Of a DNA stretch of 17,245 nucleotides, positions 7,802-15,717 are shown piece after piece. Under the pieces are notes generated by a model that saw nothing but the letters and a program-made list of their open reading frames with translations, was not told where the DNA came from and did not search any database. Location: positions 1 through 17,245 of the forward strand of contig JBKHDD010000104.1 in the NCBI GenBank assembly GCA_046541515.1, written 5' to 3'. Positions within the stretch are counted from its first letter, which is position 1; each line of letters begins with the position of its first letter. Both the position numbers and the translations under genes were made by a program. This DNA is from CAYFVR01 sp046541515 (GTDB taxonomy: Bacteria > Desulfobacterota > Desulfobacteria > Desulfobacterales > Desulfococcaceae).

Positions 7802-8278
7802 ATGGCCAAAACCAAAGCCAGCCGGGCCGTCACTTTTTTGAAACGGCGGGGCGTAAATTTTGAGATCGTCACCTATGACCACCGGGAAAAAGGCGCGGCG
7901 GCGGCCGCGGCGGCCACCGGATTTCCGCTTTCGAGCACCGTGAAAACCCTGGTGGCAGAGGTGGCCCGGACCGGCCCGGTGCTGGCCCTGATGCCGGGAG
8001 ACCGGGAACTGTCGCTCAAACTGCTGGCCAAAGCCTTTGCCGGAAAACGGGCGACCATGGCGGACCCGGCCGCGGCGGAGCGGCTGACGGGATACCTCGT
8101 GGGGGGAATTAGCCCCTTCGGCGTCCGGAAACCGCTTCCGGCGGCCATGGAGGCCGATCTTCTGAACCGGGACCGGGTCCTCATCAACGGCGGCGGCCGG
8201 GGGCTGATGCTTCGGATGAAGCCGGACGACATTGCCGCCGTCCTGAACTGCCGGACCGTGCGGCTGATTCAGGAATGA
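7802..8278 (+). CDS. ybaK: Cys-tRNA(Pro) deacylase YbaK/EbsC
   Basis: A 158-aa YbaK-family trans-editing enzyme that hydrolyses cysteine mischarged on tRNA(Pro). Length equals the E. coli protein (159 aa). The conserved lysine is seen in STVKTLV (Lys48), and the GGISPFGVRK loop (101-110) is typical of the family. The C-terminal LINGGGRGLMLRMKPDDI also fits. The ATG at 7802 is preceded by a purine-rich AAAGGAAAGGAAG; a TTG 24 bases earlier is less likely. It appears monocistronic. Confidence 0.92.
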   Translation: MAKTKASRAVTFLKRRGVNFEIVTYDHREKGAAAAAAATGFPLSSTVKTLVAEVARTGPVLALMPGDRELSLKLLAKAFAGKRATMADPAAAERLTGYLVGGISPFGVRKPLPAAMEADLLNRDRVLINGGGRGLMLRMKPDDIAAVLNCRTVRLIQE

Positions 8279-8590
8279 CGATGGACCGCGGCTCCCAAAC
8301 AACCTGCAACCGCTTCACGAAATCCTCGCCGTGAACCGAGAATTTCACGCTTTTTCGGTTCGCCTCCCCGTTGTGGAACCCGTCCAATCTCCGCGAACGC
8401 CCGCCAAATCCGGGATCGCCTCCCGGCGGAACCGGACGGATTTCTTGAGAATTCTTCTACAATTTCGGCAATCGGTCTCAAATTAAATGTTGCAAAAGCC
8501 CGGGCGCTGTGCTAATTACCCCTACTTGATTTCGGGAGGAGTCTTGTTTAATTGCCTTTTTATATCAAAAGGTTAGCCAAGGGGGATTCC
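8279..8590. other. intergenic region upstream of the liv operon
   Basis: 312 bp with no credible gene. A weak inverted repeat (8333-8339 with 8355-8361) follows ybaK. The right half turns AT-rich, from about 8440, and should carry the livK promoter and leader. No riboswitch recognised. Confidence 0.4.
8490..8518 (+). promoter_or_regulatory. candidate sigma-70 promoter of livK
   Basis: TTGCAA (8490-8495) and TAATTA (8513-8518) are separated by 17 bases. The -35 is good and the -10 weak. It lies about 70 bp before the livK ATG, in the AT-rich leader. Confidence 0.35.
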
Positions 8591-9760
8591 ATGCGCAAGA
8601 CGATTTCGGTCCTTTCGGTGGTTCTGGTTTCCATGCTGATTATCGCGCCGACGGCATAGGCCGAGGAGACGATCAAGATTGGCTTCAACATCCCGCTGAC
8701 CGGCGACATTCCCAAGGTCGGAGAGGAATCCAAGTTCGCGGCCGAGATGATGAGGGCCGACATCAACGGCGCCGGCGGCATCGAAATCGGCGGCAAGAAG
8801 TACATGGTGGAATTCGTCTACGAAGACAACGAGTCCAAGGCCGAATCCGCCGTTTCCGCGACCCTCAAGTTGATCGAACGCGATCAGATTCTCGCCATGG
8901 TGGGTTCCAACTCCAGCAAGCAGGCCGTTCCCGCCGGACAGGTCGCCAACGACAACCGCACCCCCATGATTTCCCCCTGGTCCACCAACCCGGACACCAC
9001 TCGGGATCGCCCGTGGGTTTTCCGCGCGGCCTTCCTGGATCCCTTCCAGGGTCCGGTGGCCGTGGACTTCGCCCGGAAAACCTTCGACGCCAAAACCGCC
9101 GCCGTCCTTTTTGCGCTGGCCAACGACTACAGCAAGGGACTGGCCGAAATTTTCCGGGACGATTTCAACAAGAAGCTGGGCGACGGCGCCGTGGTGGCCT
9201 ACGAGAGCTACGGCGACAAGGACCAGGACTTCAGCGCGCAGCTTACCAAGATCATCGCCGCCGAGCCGGATTTCATCTTCCTGCCCAACAACTATAATGA
9301 AGTGGCCCTCATCGTGAAGCAGGCCAAGGACCTGGGCTGGGATGGCCCCTTCATGGGCGCGGACGCCTGGGGCAACTCCGAGTTGATGCCCCTTTGCGGC
9401 GACGACTGCAAGGGCCATTATTTCTCCACCCACTACGCCGCGGCCGGCGCCACCGGCGCCACCAAGGAATTCATCGACCGGTATCAGGGAAAATACGGAT
9501 ACAAGCCGGCCGACGTGGCGGCGCTGACCTGGGACGCCATCCAGATCGTCGTCCAGGGGCTGAAAGACATGGAATCGCTGACCGGCAACATCCGCAAGGA
9601 CCGCCAGGCCCTCCGTGACGCCATCGCCGGCATCGAGGAAGTGGAAGGCATTACCGGCAACATGAAGTTCGACGAACAGGGCGACCCCATCAAGTGCGCC
9701 GTCGTCGTGAAAATCAGCGACGACGGCGAGTTTGTGTTCACCGAGTCGGTCTGTCCGTAA
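8591..9760 (+). CDS. livK: periplasmic branched-chain amino-acid binding protein, in-frame TAG in signal peptide
   Basis: Substrate-binding protein of a HAAT/Liv ABC transporter, secreted to the periplasm. Translation should start at ATG 8591, 5 bases after AAGGGGG. The first 22 codons form a signal peptide (MRKTI.., hydrophobic core, ..IIAPTA), then codon 23 is TAG (8657-8659), then AEETIKIGFNIPLTGDIP, the normal mature start. Reading through TAG gives a full-length 389-residue type I periplasmic binding protein ending in TAA. The stop falls between two Ala at the A-X-A cleavage site. The next in-frame ATGs (8747, 8750) would lose the signal peptide and the first strand, so an internal start cannot give a working protein. 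Substrate could be Leu/Ile/Val or another small amide; sequence alone does not say. Confidence 0.85.
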
Positions 9761-10163
9761 GGACCCGATCGACCCGCGAAATCGCAAGACAGTTTGGGGC
9801 TGCCGGGGCGCAACGCGACGCGACTTCCCGCGACCACGACCCGGAGCTGAACCTGAAGCGACATCGGAGCGGCACACCACGAGCGAAGGCGACCACGGCG
9901 CGACAGCGACATCTCAGCGAACGCGAACCGAGAGCGGAACCGACATCGAAGGCGGCAACGACCGCCGAACCGAAACCGGACTGGAACATTCGGAACGGAA
10001 CCTGGACCGAGCCACGCCGACCGCGAGCCGACACCGGAACCGACGCCACGCCGCCACCTGAGCGACACGACACCGAACCGAAAGCGACCCGCGATTTCTC
10101 CCGCGAATCCGACACCGACACGGAAGCGGCACGTCGCGGCCCCGCGGCCCCAATTTCTTTCCC
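9761..10163. repeat. T-depleted degenerate hexamer-like spacer between livK and livH
   Basis: The livK-livH gap (9761-10213) is 453 bp. From about 9810 to 10130 the plus strand is almost without T: by my hand count 11 T against 68 A in the 240 bases 9841-10080. CGA trinucleotides recur, often six bases apart, in variants such as CCGAAC, GCGACA and CGGAAC. It looks like a decayed hexanucleotide tandem repeat. Because stop codons need T, open frames appear by chance; their products are low-complexity Arg/Thr/Glu/Pro and have no good ribosome binding site. Role unknown: possibly an unstructured mRNA segment or a Rho-loading region between binding protein and permease genes. Confidence 0.7.
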
Positions 10164-10190
10164 GGAACGCCCTCGGGCGTTCCCTTTTTT
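10164..10190 (+). terminator. intra-operon attenuator before livH
   Basis: GGAACGCCC (10164-10172) pairs perfectly with GGGCGTTCC (10175-10183); after one C come six T (10185-10190). This is a textbook rho-independent terminator 24 bp before the livH start. It would let livK be expressed in excess over the membrane and ATPase subunits, as is common for binding-protein genes. Confidence 0.85.
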
Positions 10191-10213
10191 GACCCCATCG
10201 GCTGGAAGGCCCC

Positions 10214-11124
10214 GTGATTGACAGCCTGGTCCAGAACTTCTTTAACGCGCTTCAGTGGGGAAGCTTCTATTCCCTGATCGCCCTGGGCTACACCCTGGTG
10301 TACGGGGTGCTGGTGCTGATCAACTTCGCCCACGGCGACATCTTCATGGTGGGGGCCTACATCGGCTTTTTCGTTTCCACCTTTCTTCTGGCCCAACTGG
10401 CTCTGCCCGGCGGCGTCGTTCTGGCGTTGACCATTCCCCTGACCATGATCCTCACCGCCTGCGCGGGGGTGGCGCTGGAGCGGATCGCCTACCGGCCCCT
10501 GCGACGCAAGGGCGCCCACCGGCTGTACGTGGTCATCACCGCGCTGATGTGCGGCTTGATCCTGTCCAACGGCAATCTGGCCTTTTCGGCGCCTCCCGAC
10601 GGAGCTTTCCGGAGCTGATCGACAAGGTCATCTACACCTTCGGCCCCATCAGCCTGACCAACCTCAAGATGACCGTCATCCTTTCGGCCGTTCTGGTCTT
10701 TCTTTTCCTCCAGTTCATCGTAACCAAGACCCGAATCGGCATGGCCATGCGGGCCATCTCCTACGACAAGTTCGCCGTCCCGCTGATGGGGATTCCCATC
10801 GACACCATCATCGTGTTCACCTTTATTCTGGGTTCCTCCATGGCCGGGCTCGCGGGGGTGCTTTTCGCGCTTTCCTATCCCATTCTCGATCCCTTCATGG
10901 GGGCCAGCATCGGCTGGAAAGCCTTTATCGCGGCCGTGGTCGGAGGCATCGGCGACATTCGGGGGGCGTTCCTCGGCGGCTTTTTGCTGGGCTTCGTGGA
11001 AATCATGGTGGTGGCCTTTTTCCCCTCCACCTTTCGCGACCTCATCGCCTTTTCCATTCTGCTGCTCATCCTGGTCTACAAGCCCACCGGCCTGTTCGGC
11101 GTGGCCAAAACCACCAAAATATAA
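10214..11124 (+). pseudogene. livH: branched-chain amino-acid permease LivH, frameshifted as sequenced
   Basis: Inner-membrane permease subunit of the Liv transporter. The GTG start at 10214 follows GGAAGG by 4 bases. The first frame runs to a TGA at 10616-10618 but leaves the LivH sequence after NGNLAF. The correct continuation (FGASRRSFPELIDK...) lies in the -1 frame and runs to TAA at 11124. Adding one T to the TTTT at 10583-10586 restores a full protein of about 303 aa with the family's GYTLVYG..NFAHGD opening and the VGGIGDIRGAFLGG cytoplasmic loop that contacts the ATPases. Both halves are otherwise well conserved, so the lesion is very recent or a sequencing error. It ends 3 bp before livM. 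Confidence 0.85.
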
Positions 11125-11127
11125 GCC

Positions 11128-12204
11128 ATGCAACGGTTCTCGGTTCCCGTCCTCTCCGCCCTTCTGGCCGCGACCCTCATCGGCCTGGCCTATTTCGACC
11201 GGATGGATTTGTACATCCAGTCGGTCATCATGTTCATGGGCATCAACATCATCCTTTCCAGCAGCCTCAACATCATCAACGGCTACATGGGAGAATTCGC
11301 CTGCGGACACGCGGCTTTCATGGCCATCGGGGCCTACGTGGCCTCGATCCTCAACGTCCTGCTGTTTACCCAGGACAGGGTGTTCGGCGCGCCCCTGCTT
11401 TCGCCGGAGTGGGCGCTGTACGGCTTTCCGTTCACGCTTCTCGCCGGCGCGGCGGCGGCGGCCGGGGCGGGCGCCCTGGTGGCGATCCCCTCCTTCAAAA
11501 CCCGAGGCGACTACCTGGCCATTATCACCATCGCCGCCAATTTCATCGTCACCAGCACCATCATCAATATCGACGCCATCGGCGGCTCCCGGGGCTTTAT
11601 GGGCATGAAGCAGATCGTCTTCGCCATGGAGGACGTGATTTTTCTTCCGTGGATGCTCATCTGGGTGTTGCTGTTCACCTTTTTGACCGTCTGGATCATC
11701 CGCCGCTACGTCACCTCCACCTACGGCAAGGGAATCATCGCCATCAACCAGGACGAGGTGGCGGCGGAGATCATGAGCGTCAACACCAATCGAATGAAGA
11801 TGGTGGCCTTCATGGTTTCCTCGGGTCTGGCCGGCGTCGCGGGCGGACTCTTCGCCCACATTCTCGGCTACATCAACCCCGGCTCCTTCGGCATCCTCAA
11901 GTCCACGGAATGCATGGTGATGGTCTACCTGGGCGGCATGGGCTCGCTGAGCGGATCGGTCATTTCGGCCATTATCTTCACCCTGCTCCTGGAGGGGCTT
12001 CGCTTCGTGATTCCCTGGATGAACGACGTGATTCATCTGATTGACGCGGTGCCCGAAGGATTTCAGATCAGCCAAGTGTGGAAATGGGTCATTATTCCGC
12101 TGATCCTGGTCCTGCTCATGCAGTTCCGCCCCGAAGGCCTGATGGGCGACAAGGAGCTTTCAGATGTTTTCCCCCGGCTCAAGCGCTGGTATCGGTTCAA
12201 GTGA
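11128..12204 (+). CDS. livM: branched-chain amino-acid permease LivM
   Basis: A 358-aa second permease subunit, intact. About eight to ten hydrophobic segments are visible. Family hallmarks are LNIINGYMGEFACGHAAFMAIGAY near residue 50, the KTRGDYLAIITIA segment near 124-136, and the ABC-contact region GMGSLSGSVISAI near 270. It starts 3 bp after livH without a clear ribosome binding site of its own, so it likely depends on translational coupling. The C-terminal tail (FPRLKRWYRFK) is basic and cytoplasmic. It forms the channel with LivH. Confidence 0.93.
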   Translation: MQRFSVPVLSALLAATLIGLAYFDRMDLYIQSVIMFMGINIILSSSLNIINGYMGEFACGHAAFMAIGAYVASILNVLLFTQDRVFGAPLLSPEWALYGFPFTLLAGAAAAAGAGALVAIPSFKTRGDYLAIITIAANFIVTSTIINIDAIGGSRGFMGMKQIVFAMEDVIFLPWMLIWVLLFTFLTVWIIRRYVTSTYGKGIIAINQDEVAAEIMSVNTNRMKMVAFMVSSGLAGVAGGLFAHILGYINPGSFGILKSTECMVMVYLGGMGSLSGSVISAIIFTLLLEGLRFVIPWMNDVIHLIDAVPEGFQISQVWKWVIIPLILVLLMQFRPEGLMGDKELSDVFPRLKRWYRFK

Positions 12205-12214
12205 GGCCCAGGAC

Positions 12215-13033
12215 ATGACCGCCGATACCGCCCATTCGCCCATGGAGGCCGCCGCAAAGGAAGACATTCCGGTCCTGGAGATCCGGAACCTCACCCGGAA
12301 CTTCGGCGGGCTCTGCGCCGTCTCCGACTTCAGCCTCCGCTTTGACGGAGGAGAGCTGATGGGCCTCATCGGCCCCAACGGCGCGGGCAAGACCACCGTT
12401 TTCAACGTCGCCAGCGGTTTCTACCAGCCCTCTTCGGGGGAAATCCGGTTCCGGGGCCACAACGTCGCCGGGCTGAAGCCCCACCAGGTCACCGGCCTGG
12501 GCATCGCCCGCACGTTCCAGAACATCCGGCTGTGGAACGACATGTCGGTGCTGGACAATCTGCGGATTTCCCAGCATTTCAATTTAGGATACGGCTTGTG
12601 GGACGGGCTGTTGCGAAGCCGGCGCTATCGGGAGAACGAAGCGCGCATCGAGGCCACGGCCGTCGAAATGCTGGAGGCCCTCGACCTTCTCCGGTTTAAG
12701 GACGAGCTGCCCAAAAACCTGCCCTACGGCATTCAGCGGAAGGTGGAGATCGCCCGGGCCCTGTCCATCCGGCCGGCGCTGCTCCTGCTGGACGAGCCGG
12801 CCGCCGGCCTCAACTCCGCCGACGTGCGGGAACTCATCTCCCTCATTCGTTGGATTCACGAGGAGTTTAAACTCTCCATCTGGATGATCGAGCACCAGAT
12901 GGCGGTGGTGATGAGCCTGTGCTCCTGGATCAAGGTGGTGGATTTCGGCGTGACCATCGCGGAGGGAACGCCCGAGGAAATTCAGAGCAACCCGGACGTG
13001 ATCAAGGCCTATCTGGGGGACGAGAACATCTGA
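12215..13033 (+). CDS. livG: ABC transporter ATPase LivG
   Basis: A 272-aa cytoplasmic ATPase. Walker A is GPNGAGKTT (53-61), the Q-loop Gln is 102 (RTFQNIRLW), the signature is the LivG form LPYGIQRKVEIARAL starting at 169, Walker B is LLLLDEP (Asp193-Glu194), and the switch His is 227 (IEHQM). The first 17 residues are an extra acidic/Ala-rich extension; an ATG at 12242 is a possible alternative start. The gene begins 10 bp after livM, and its TGA overlaps the livF ATG by one base. Confidence 0.94.
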   Translation: MTADTAHSPMEAAAKEDIPVLEIRNLTRNFGGLCAVSDFSLRFDGGELMGLIGPNGAGKTTVFNVASGFYQPSSGEIRFRGHNVAGLKPHQVTGLGIARTFQNIRLWNDMSVLDNLRISQHFNLGYGLWDGLLRSRRYRENEARIEATAVEMLEALDLLRFKDELPKNLPYGIQRKVEIARALSIRPALLLLDEPAAGLNSADVRELISLIRWIHEEFKLSIWMIEHQMAVVMSLCSWIKVVDFGVTIAEGTPEEIQSNPDVIKAYLGDENI

Positions 13034-13755
13034 TGTTGCTGGAAGTCGCCGATCTCTACGTCAAATATGGGAACATCGAGGCCCTCCACGGCATCTCGTT
13101 TCACGTGGACCGGGGGGAGATCGTCACGCTGATCGGCTCCAACGGCGCGGGAAAGACCACCATCCTGCACACCATCACCCGCGTGCCGCCGCCGGAGGGA
13201 CCCAAGGTCGGCGCGGGGGACATCCGCTTCAACGGCGAAAGCATTCTGGGCATGGAGCCGCACATGGTGGTGCAGCGGCTCAAACTGGCCCTGGCCCCGG
13301 AGGGCCGGCACATTTTCGGAAACCTGACGGTGGAGGAGAATCTGAAGCTGGCGACCTTCGCCCGGAAGGACACGAACAAGGTGTCGGAGGATTACGAGCG
13401 GGTCTATTCACTGTTTCCGCGATTGAAGGAACGCCGCCGGCAGAGAAGCGAGTCCCTCAGCGGGGGCGAGCAACAAATGCTTGCGGTGGGCCGGGCCCTG
13501 ATGACCGGGGCCGATTTCATCATGCTGGACGAGCCCTCCATGGGGCTGGCCCCGTTGTTGATGTACGACATGTTCCGCACCCTGAAGACGTTGAACCAGC
13601 AGGGCATGACCATCCTGCTCATCGAGCAGAACGCCCGGCTGGCCCTCAAATTCGCCCATCGGGGATACGTGCTGGATACCGGCGAGATCGTGATGGAAGG
13701 GGCCGCCGACAAACTGGCCGCCGACCCGGAAATCCAGAAAGCCTACCTGGGCTGA
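13033..13755 (+). CDS. livF: ABC transporter ATPase LivF
   Basis: A 240-aa cytoplasmic ATPase, partner of LivG. Walker A is GSNGAGKTT (35-43), the family segment LALAPEGRHIF is at 86-95, the signature is LSGGEQQML (142-150), Walker B is FIMLDEPSMGL (Asp166-Glu167), and the switch position is Gln in LIEQN, as usual for LivF. Its ATG overlaps the livG stop (TGATG), which points to coupled translation and equal amounts of the two ATPases. It is the last gene of the operon; no clear terminator follows in 13756-13987. Confidence 0.95.
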   Translation: MLLEVADLYVKYGNIEALHGISFHVDRGEIVTLIGSNGAGKTTILHTITRVPPPEGPKVGAGDIRFNGESILGMEPHMVVQRLKLALAPEGRHIFGNLTVEENLKLATFARKDTNKVSEDYERVYSLFPRLKERRRQRSESLSGGEQQMLAVGRALMTGADFIMLDEPSMGLAPLLMYDMFRTLKTLNQQGMTILLIEQNARLALKFAHRGYVLDTGEIVMEGAADKLAADPEIQKAYLG

Positions 13756-13987
13756 GGCCCGCCCCGCCTTCCCGTTTCCTTCGTCTTCATCCCGCTCGAA
13801 ACCCGTCCAACCCGCCTGAATGTTCCGGATTCGGCCGATGGGGAGTTCCTCCGGTCCGCTTCGGGATCAAATTGTTTCCTGTCGGATTTTCCATTCGAAG
13901 ACATTTGGCAAAACCGCCCTGGACGCCCGAAATTGGCGCCTGCTTTTTGGGGCGAACGGAGCGGAACCGGTCTTCCATCCATTTTGG

Positions 13988-14287
13988 TCAGGCGGTTCCG
14001 GCCTGGTGAAAGCCGAGATAGACCTTTTCCATAAATTCCTGCTCGTCGGCGAACTCCAGATAGTGGGCCACCTGGTCCAGGGCCACGCCGATGGGCTGAC
14101 CGGCGGACCAGTCTTCCGTGTGGGCCGGGACTTTGCCGCGAATGAAGGTTCGGCCGTTGATGTCGGTCAGTTCCGGGTCTTGGATGGCCAGTCCGCCGGT
14201 GAACATTTCCGTCGGGTCCAGGAGGTAGACCAGCAACACCCCGCCCCGAAAAAAGGTTTCCATGCCGCGCATTTGATGGAAGCTCAC
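13988..14287 (-). CDS. hypothetical protein of 99 aa
   Basis: Not recognised. The product is soluble, acidic and single-domain: an N-terminal hydrophobic strand (GGVLLVYLLDPTEMF), a middle with GLAIQDPELTDINGRTFIRGKVPAHTEDWSAG spaced like beta strands, and a C-terminal helix rich in Glu/Phe (AHYLEFADEQEFMEKVY). Start options are GTG at 14287 (GGAA 4 bases upstream) and ATG at 14272 or 14263. Because the composition looks protein-like across its length and the frame sits well between neighbours, I think it is real. It lies 151 bp downstream of cutA on the same strand, so it may be co-transcribed. Confidence 0.55.
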   Translation of the reverse strand: MSFHQMRGMETFFRGGVLLVYLLDPTEMFTGGLAIQDPELTDINGRTFIRGKVPAHTEDWSAGQPIGVALDQVAHYLEFADEQEFMEKVYLGFHQAGTA

Positions 14288-14438
14288 TGTTTCCGTTCCG
14301 TTCTCTTCAAAAAAATTTCGTTGACGTTTCGCGTTCCGGCCCGCAGGCGAATCTTCCGGAAATCCGACGGGTTTCCCGTCCGCCGCGCCGGAGATTTTTG
14401 GGCCTTTCCATTTCTTCCCCGCTCGGCCGCAAGGCGGA

Positions 14439-14777
14439 TCAGCTCCCGCTTTCCGCCTCCGCCGTCACCTCGTCGATCCAGCCCAAATAGGCCCCAAGCC
14501 CGGCGTTCACGGGTAGTTGGACGACCTCCGGAACTTCGTATTCGTGGTGCTCCGAAATAAATTTTTCCAGCGATCCGTAGAGGACGGTCCGCGTCTTCAT
14601 CAACATCAGCACCTCGTCCTCGCGCTGGACCTCTCCCTTCCACTCGAAAAAGCTGGTGATGGGCAGAATTTGAATGCAGGCGGCGAGACGGGCGCGGATG
14701 AGGTTTCCGGCCAGCGCTTCCGCCGCTTCTCGGTTTCCGCAGGTGGTCATGGCCACGCAATGGGTCGCGGGATTCAT
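14439..14777 (-). CDS. cutA: CutA divalent-cation tolerance family protein
   Basis: A 112-aa CutA1-type trimeric ferredoxin-like protein; the family is linked to copper tolerance, though its biochemical role is unsettled. Typical segments are seen in order: TTCGNREAAEALAGNLI, ARLAACIQILPITSFFEWKG, then DEVLMLMKT, HHEYEVPEVVQLPV near residue 78, and YLGWIDEVT. Full length. The ATG has AAGGAGG 5-6 bases upstream. Confidence 0.93.
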   Translation of the reverse strand: MNPATHCVAMTTCGNREAAEALAGNLIRARLAACIQILPITSFFEWKGEVQREDEVLMLMKTRTVLYGSLEKFISEHHEYEVPEVVQLPVNAGLGAYLGWIDEVTAEAESGS

Positions 14778-14842
14778 GTCGCCTCCTTTTTCAAAAAAAA
14801 CCGGCTCGAAACCGTTCGCGGGCCCACCTGCTTACCACATCC

Positions 14843-14895
14843 GGATATCGTGCGCAAACCTTTCGGGATTTCGTTTGCGGGAAAAAGAAATATCC
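14843..14895. other. nested inverted repeat in the cutA/ycgN divergent region
   Basis: GGATAT (14843-14848) with ATATCC (14890-14895) encloses CGCAAAC (14853-14859) with GTTTGCG (14873-14879). It lies in the 261-bp region between divergent cutA and ycgN, so it could be an operator or leader hairpin. Spacing of the two arm pairs is uneven. Confidence 0.3.
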
Positions 14896-15038
14896 GACCC
14901 GCCGCCGTTTCTTCCCCGGTTCACCCTTTCCATCCAACGGAGGATGTCGTAGGGTAGGGCCGTTTTTTGGCAAAGAGTTCGCCGCCGGGCGTTCCAAAAA
15001 GAGAAAAGCGGGAAATGAGGAAAATCTTGGAAGGAATA

Positions 15039-15497
15039 ATGGAGCGAATTCGAAAACCCCACGGCCGCTTCTGGGAAGAAAAGACGCCGGCGGAAATGAC
15101 CTCGGCGGAATGGGAGAGCCTTTGCGACGGCTGCGGCCGGTGTTGTTTGCACAAGCTGGAGGACGCCGACACCGGAGAGGTGTACTACACCGCCGTGGCC
15201 TGCCGGCTGCTGGACCTCCATCAATGCAGATGTCGGGATTATGAAAACCGGATGGAACAGGTGCCGGATTGCCTCCAATTGACGCCGGAGTCCCTGGCGG
15301 AAACCGAATGGCTGCCGAGGACCTGCGCCTATCGGCTGCGGTTCGAAGGCCGTCCCTTGATGTGGTGGCACCCGCTGGTTTCCGGCGACCGGGGAAGCGT
15401 TCACGCCGCCGGCGTCTCCATCCGGGATCGCGGAATTCCGGAAACCGCCGTGGATACCGCGGATTTGGAGCCGTACATCCTGCCGGTCGGGTTTTGA
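15039..15497 (+). CDS. ycgN: YcgN/UPF0260 cysteine-cluster protein
   Basis: A 152-aa protein, the same length as E. coli YcgN (about 153 aa). It carries the metal-binding-type cluster CDGCGRCC (Cys29, 32, 35, 36), then Cys55, Cys63 and Cys65 (CRCRDYE), Cys78 and Cys96 (RTCAYRL), matching the family pattern. WESLCDGCG, EWLPRTCAYRL and WWHPLVSGD are the strongest blocks. The biochemical role is unknown; the cluster probably binds zinc or an iron-sulfur centre. Start 15039 was chosen for GGAAGGA just upstream and for the family length; an in-frame ATG at 15015 is possible. A terminator follows the gene. Confidence 0.9.
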   Translation: MERIRKPHGRFWEEKTPAEMTSAEWESLCDGCGRCCLHKLEDADTGEVYYTAVACRLLDLHQCRCRDYENRMEQVPDCLQLTPESLAETEWLPRTCAYRLRFEGRPLMWWHPLVSGDRGSVHAAGVSIRDRGIPETAVDTADLEPYILPVGF

Positions 15498-15553
15498 GGG
15501 AAGAGCGGGCCGCTGAATCATCCCCGTCTCCACATTCCAAATCCTTCAAAAAC

Positions 15554-15587
15554 GCCCCGCCGGTTCGACGGCGGGGCATTTTTATTT
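15554..15587 (+). terminator. terminator of ycgN
   Basis: GCCCCGCCG (15554-15562) pairs with CGGCGGGGC (15569-15577), followed by ATTTTTATTT. It lies 57 bp after the ycgN stop. Confidence 0.8.
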
Positions 15588-15593
15588 CGTTCT

Positions 15594-15644
15594 GGTTCCA
15601 GGCTCCGCCTGGAATGCATTCCGGGAGGCTCCGCCTCCCGTGTC
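15594..15644. repeat. GGCTCCGCC palindromic repeat pair
   Basis: Two adjacent hairpins, TTCCAGGCTCCGCCTGGAA and GGGAGGCTCCGCCTCCC, share the core AGGCTCCGCCT. This is a REP-like intergenic form, wedged between the terminators of the convergent genes. Confidence 0.6.
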
Positions 15645-15672
15645 CGGGACGCGGACTCGCGAAGGATGAAAA

Positions 15673-15703
15673 AACGCCCCGCCGGATTCTCCGGCGGGGC
15701 GTT
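15673..15703. terminator. bidirectional terminator, mainly for the minus-strand gene
   Basis: AACGCCCCGCCGGA (15673-15686) pairs perfectly over 14 bp with 15690-15703 around TTC. The minus strand then reads a run of T (AAAA at 15669-15674 on plus). It lies 15 bp past the stop of the minus-strand gene. The stem is nearly the same as that of the ycgN terminator. Confidence 0.8.
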
Positions 15704-15717
15704 GGTTTTTCCATCAT

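Noticed and set aside
8591..9760. Genome-wide reassignment of TAG
   Set aside because: mntA and the Dus gene end with TAG at sensible protein ends, so TAG works as a stop here.
9694..10221. Long open frames on both strands across the livK-livH spacer
   Set aside because: The sequence is T-poor on the plus strand, so stop codons are rare by chance; products are low-complexity and overlap livK or livH without ribosome binding sites.
10575..10620. Programmed -1 frameshifting in livH
   Set aside because: The zero-frame codons GCC TTT TCG do not form a slippery heptamer and LivH is not known to need it; a missing T is simpler.
10489..12075. 528-aa open frame antisense to livH/livM
   Set aside because: Gly/His/Asp-rich shadow of GC-rich coding sequence; the plus strand encodes clear permeases.
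13820..14560. 246-aa plus-strand open frame
   Set aside because: It runs antisense through the 99-aa gene and part of cutA; Arg/Pro/Ser-rich with no ribosome binding site.
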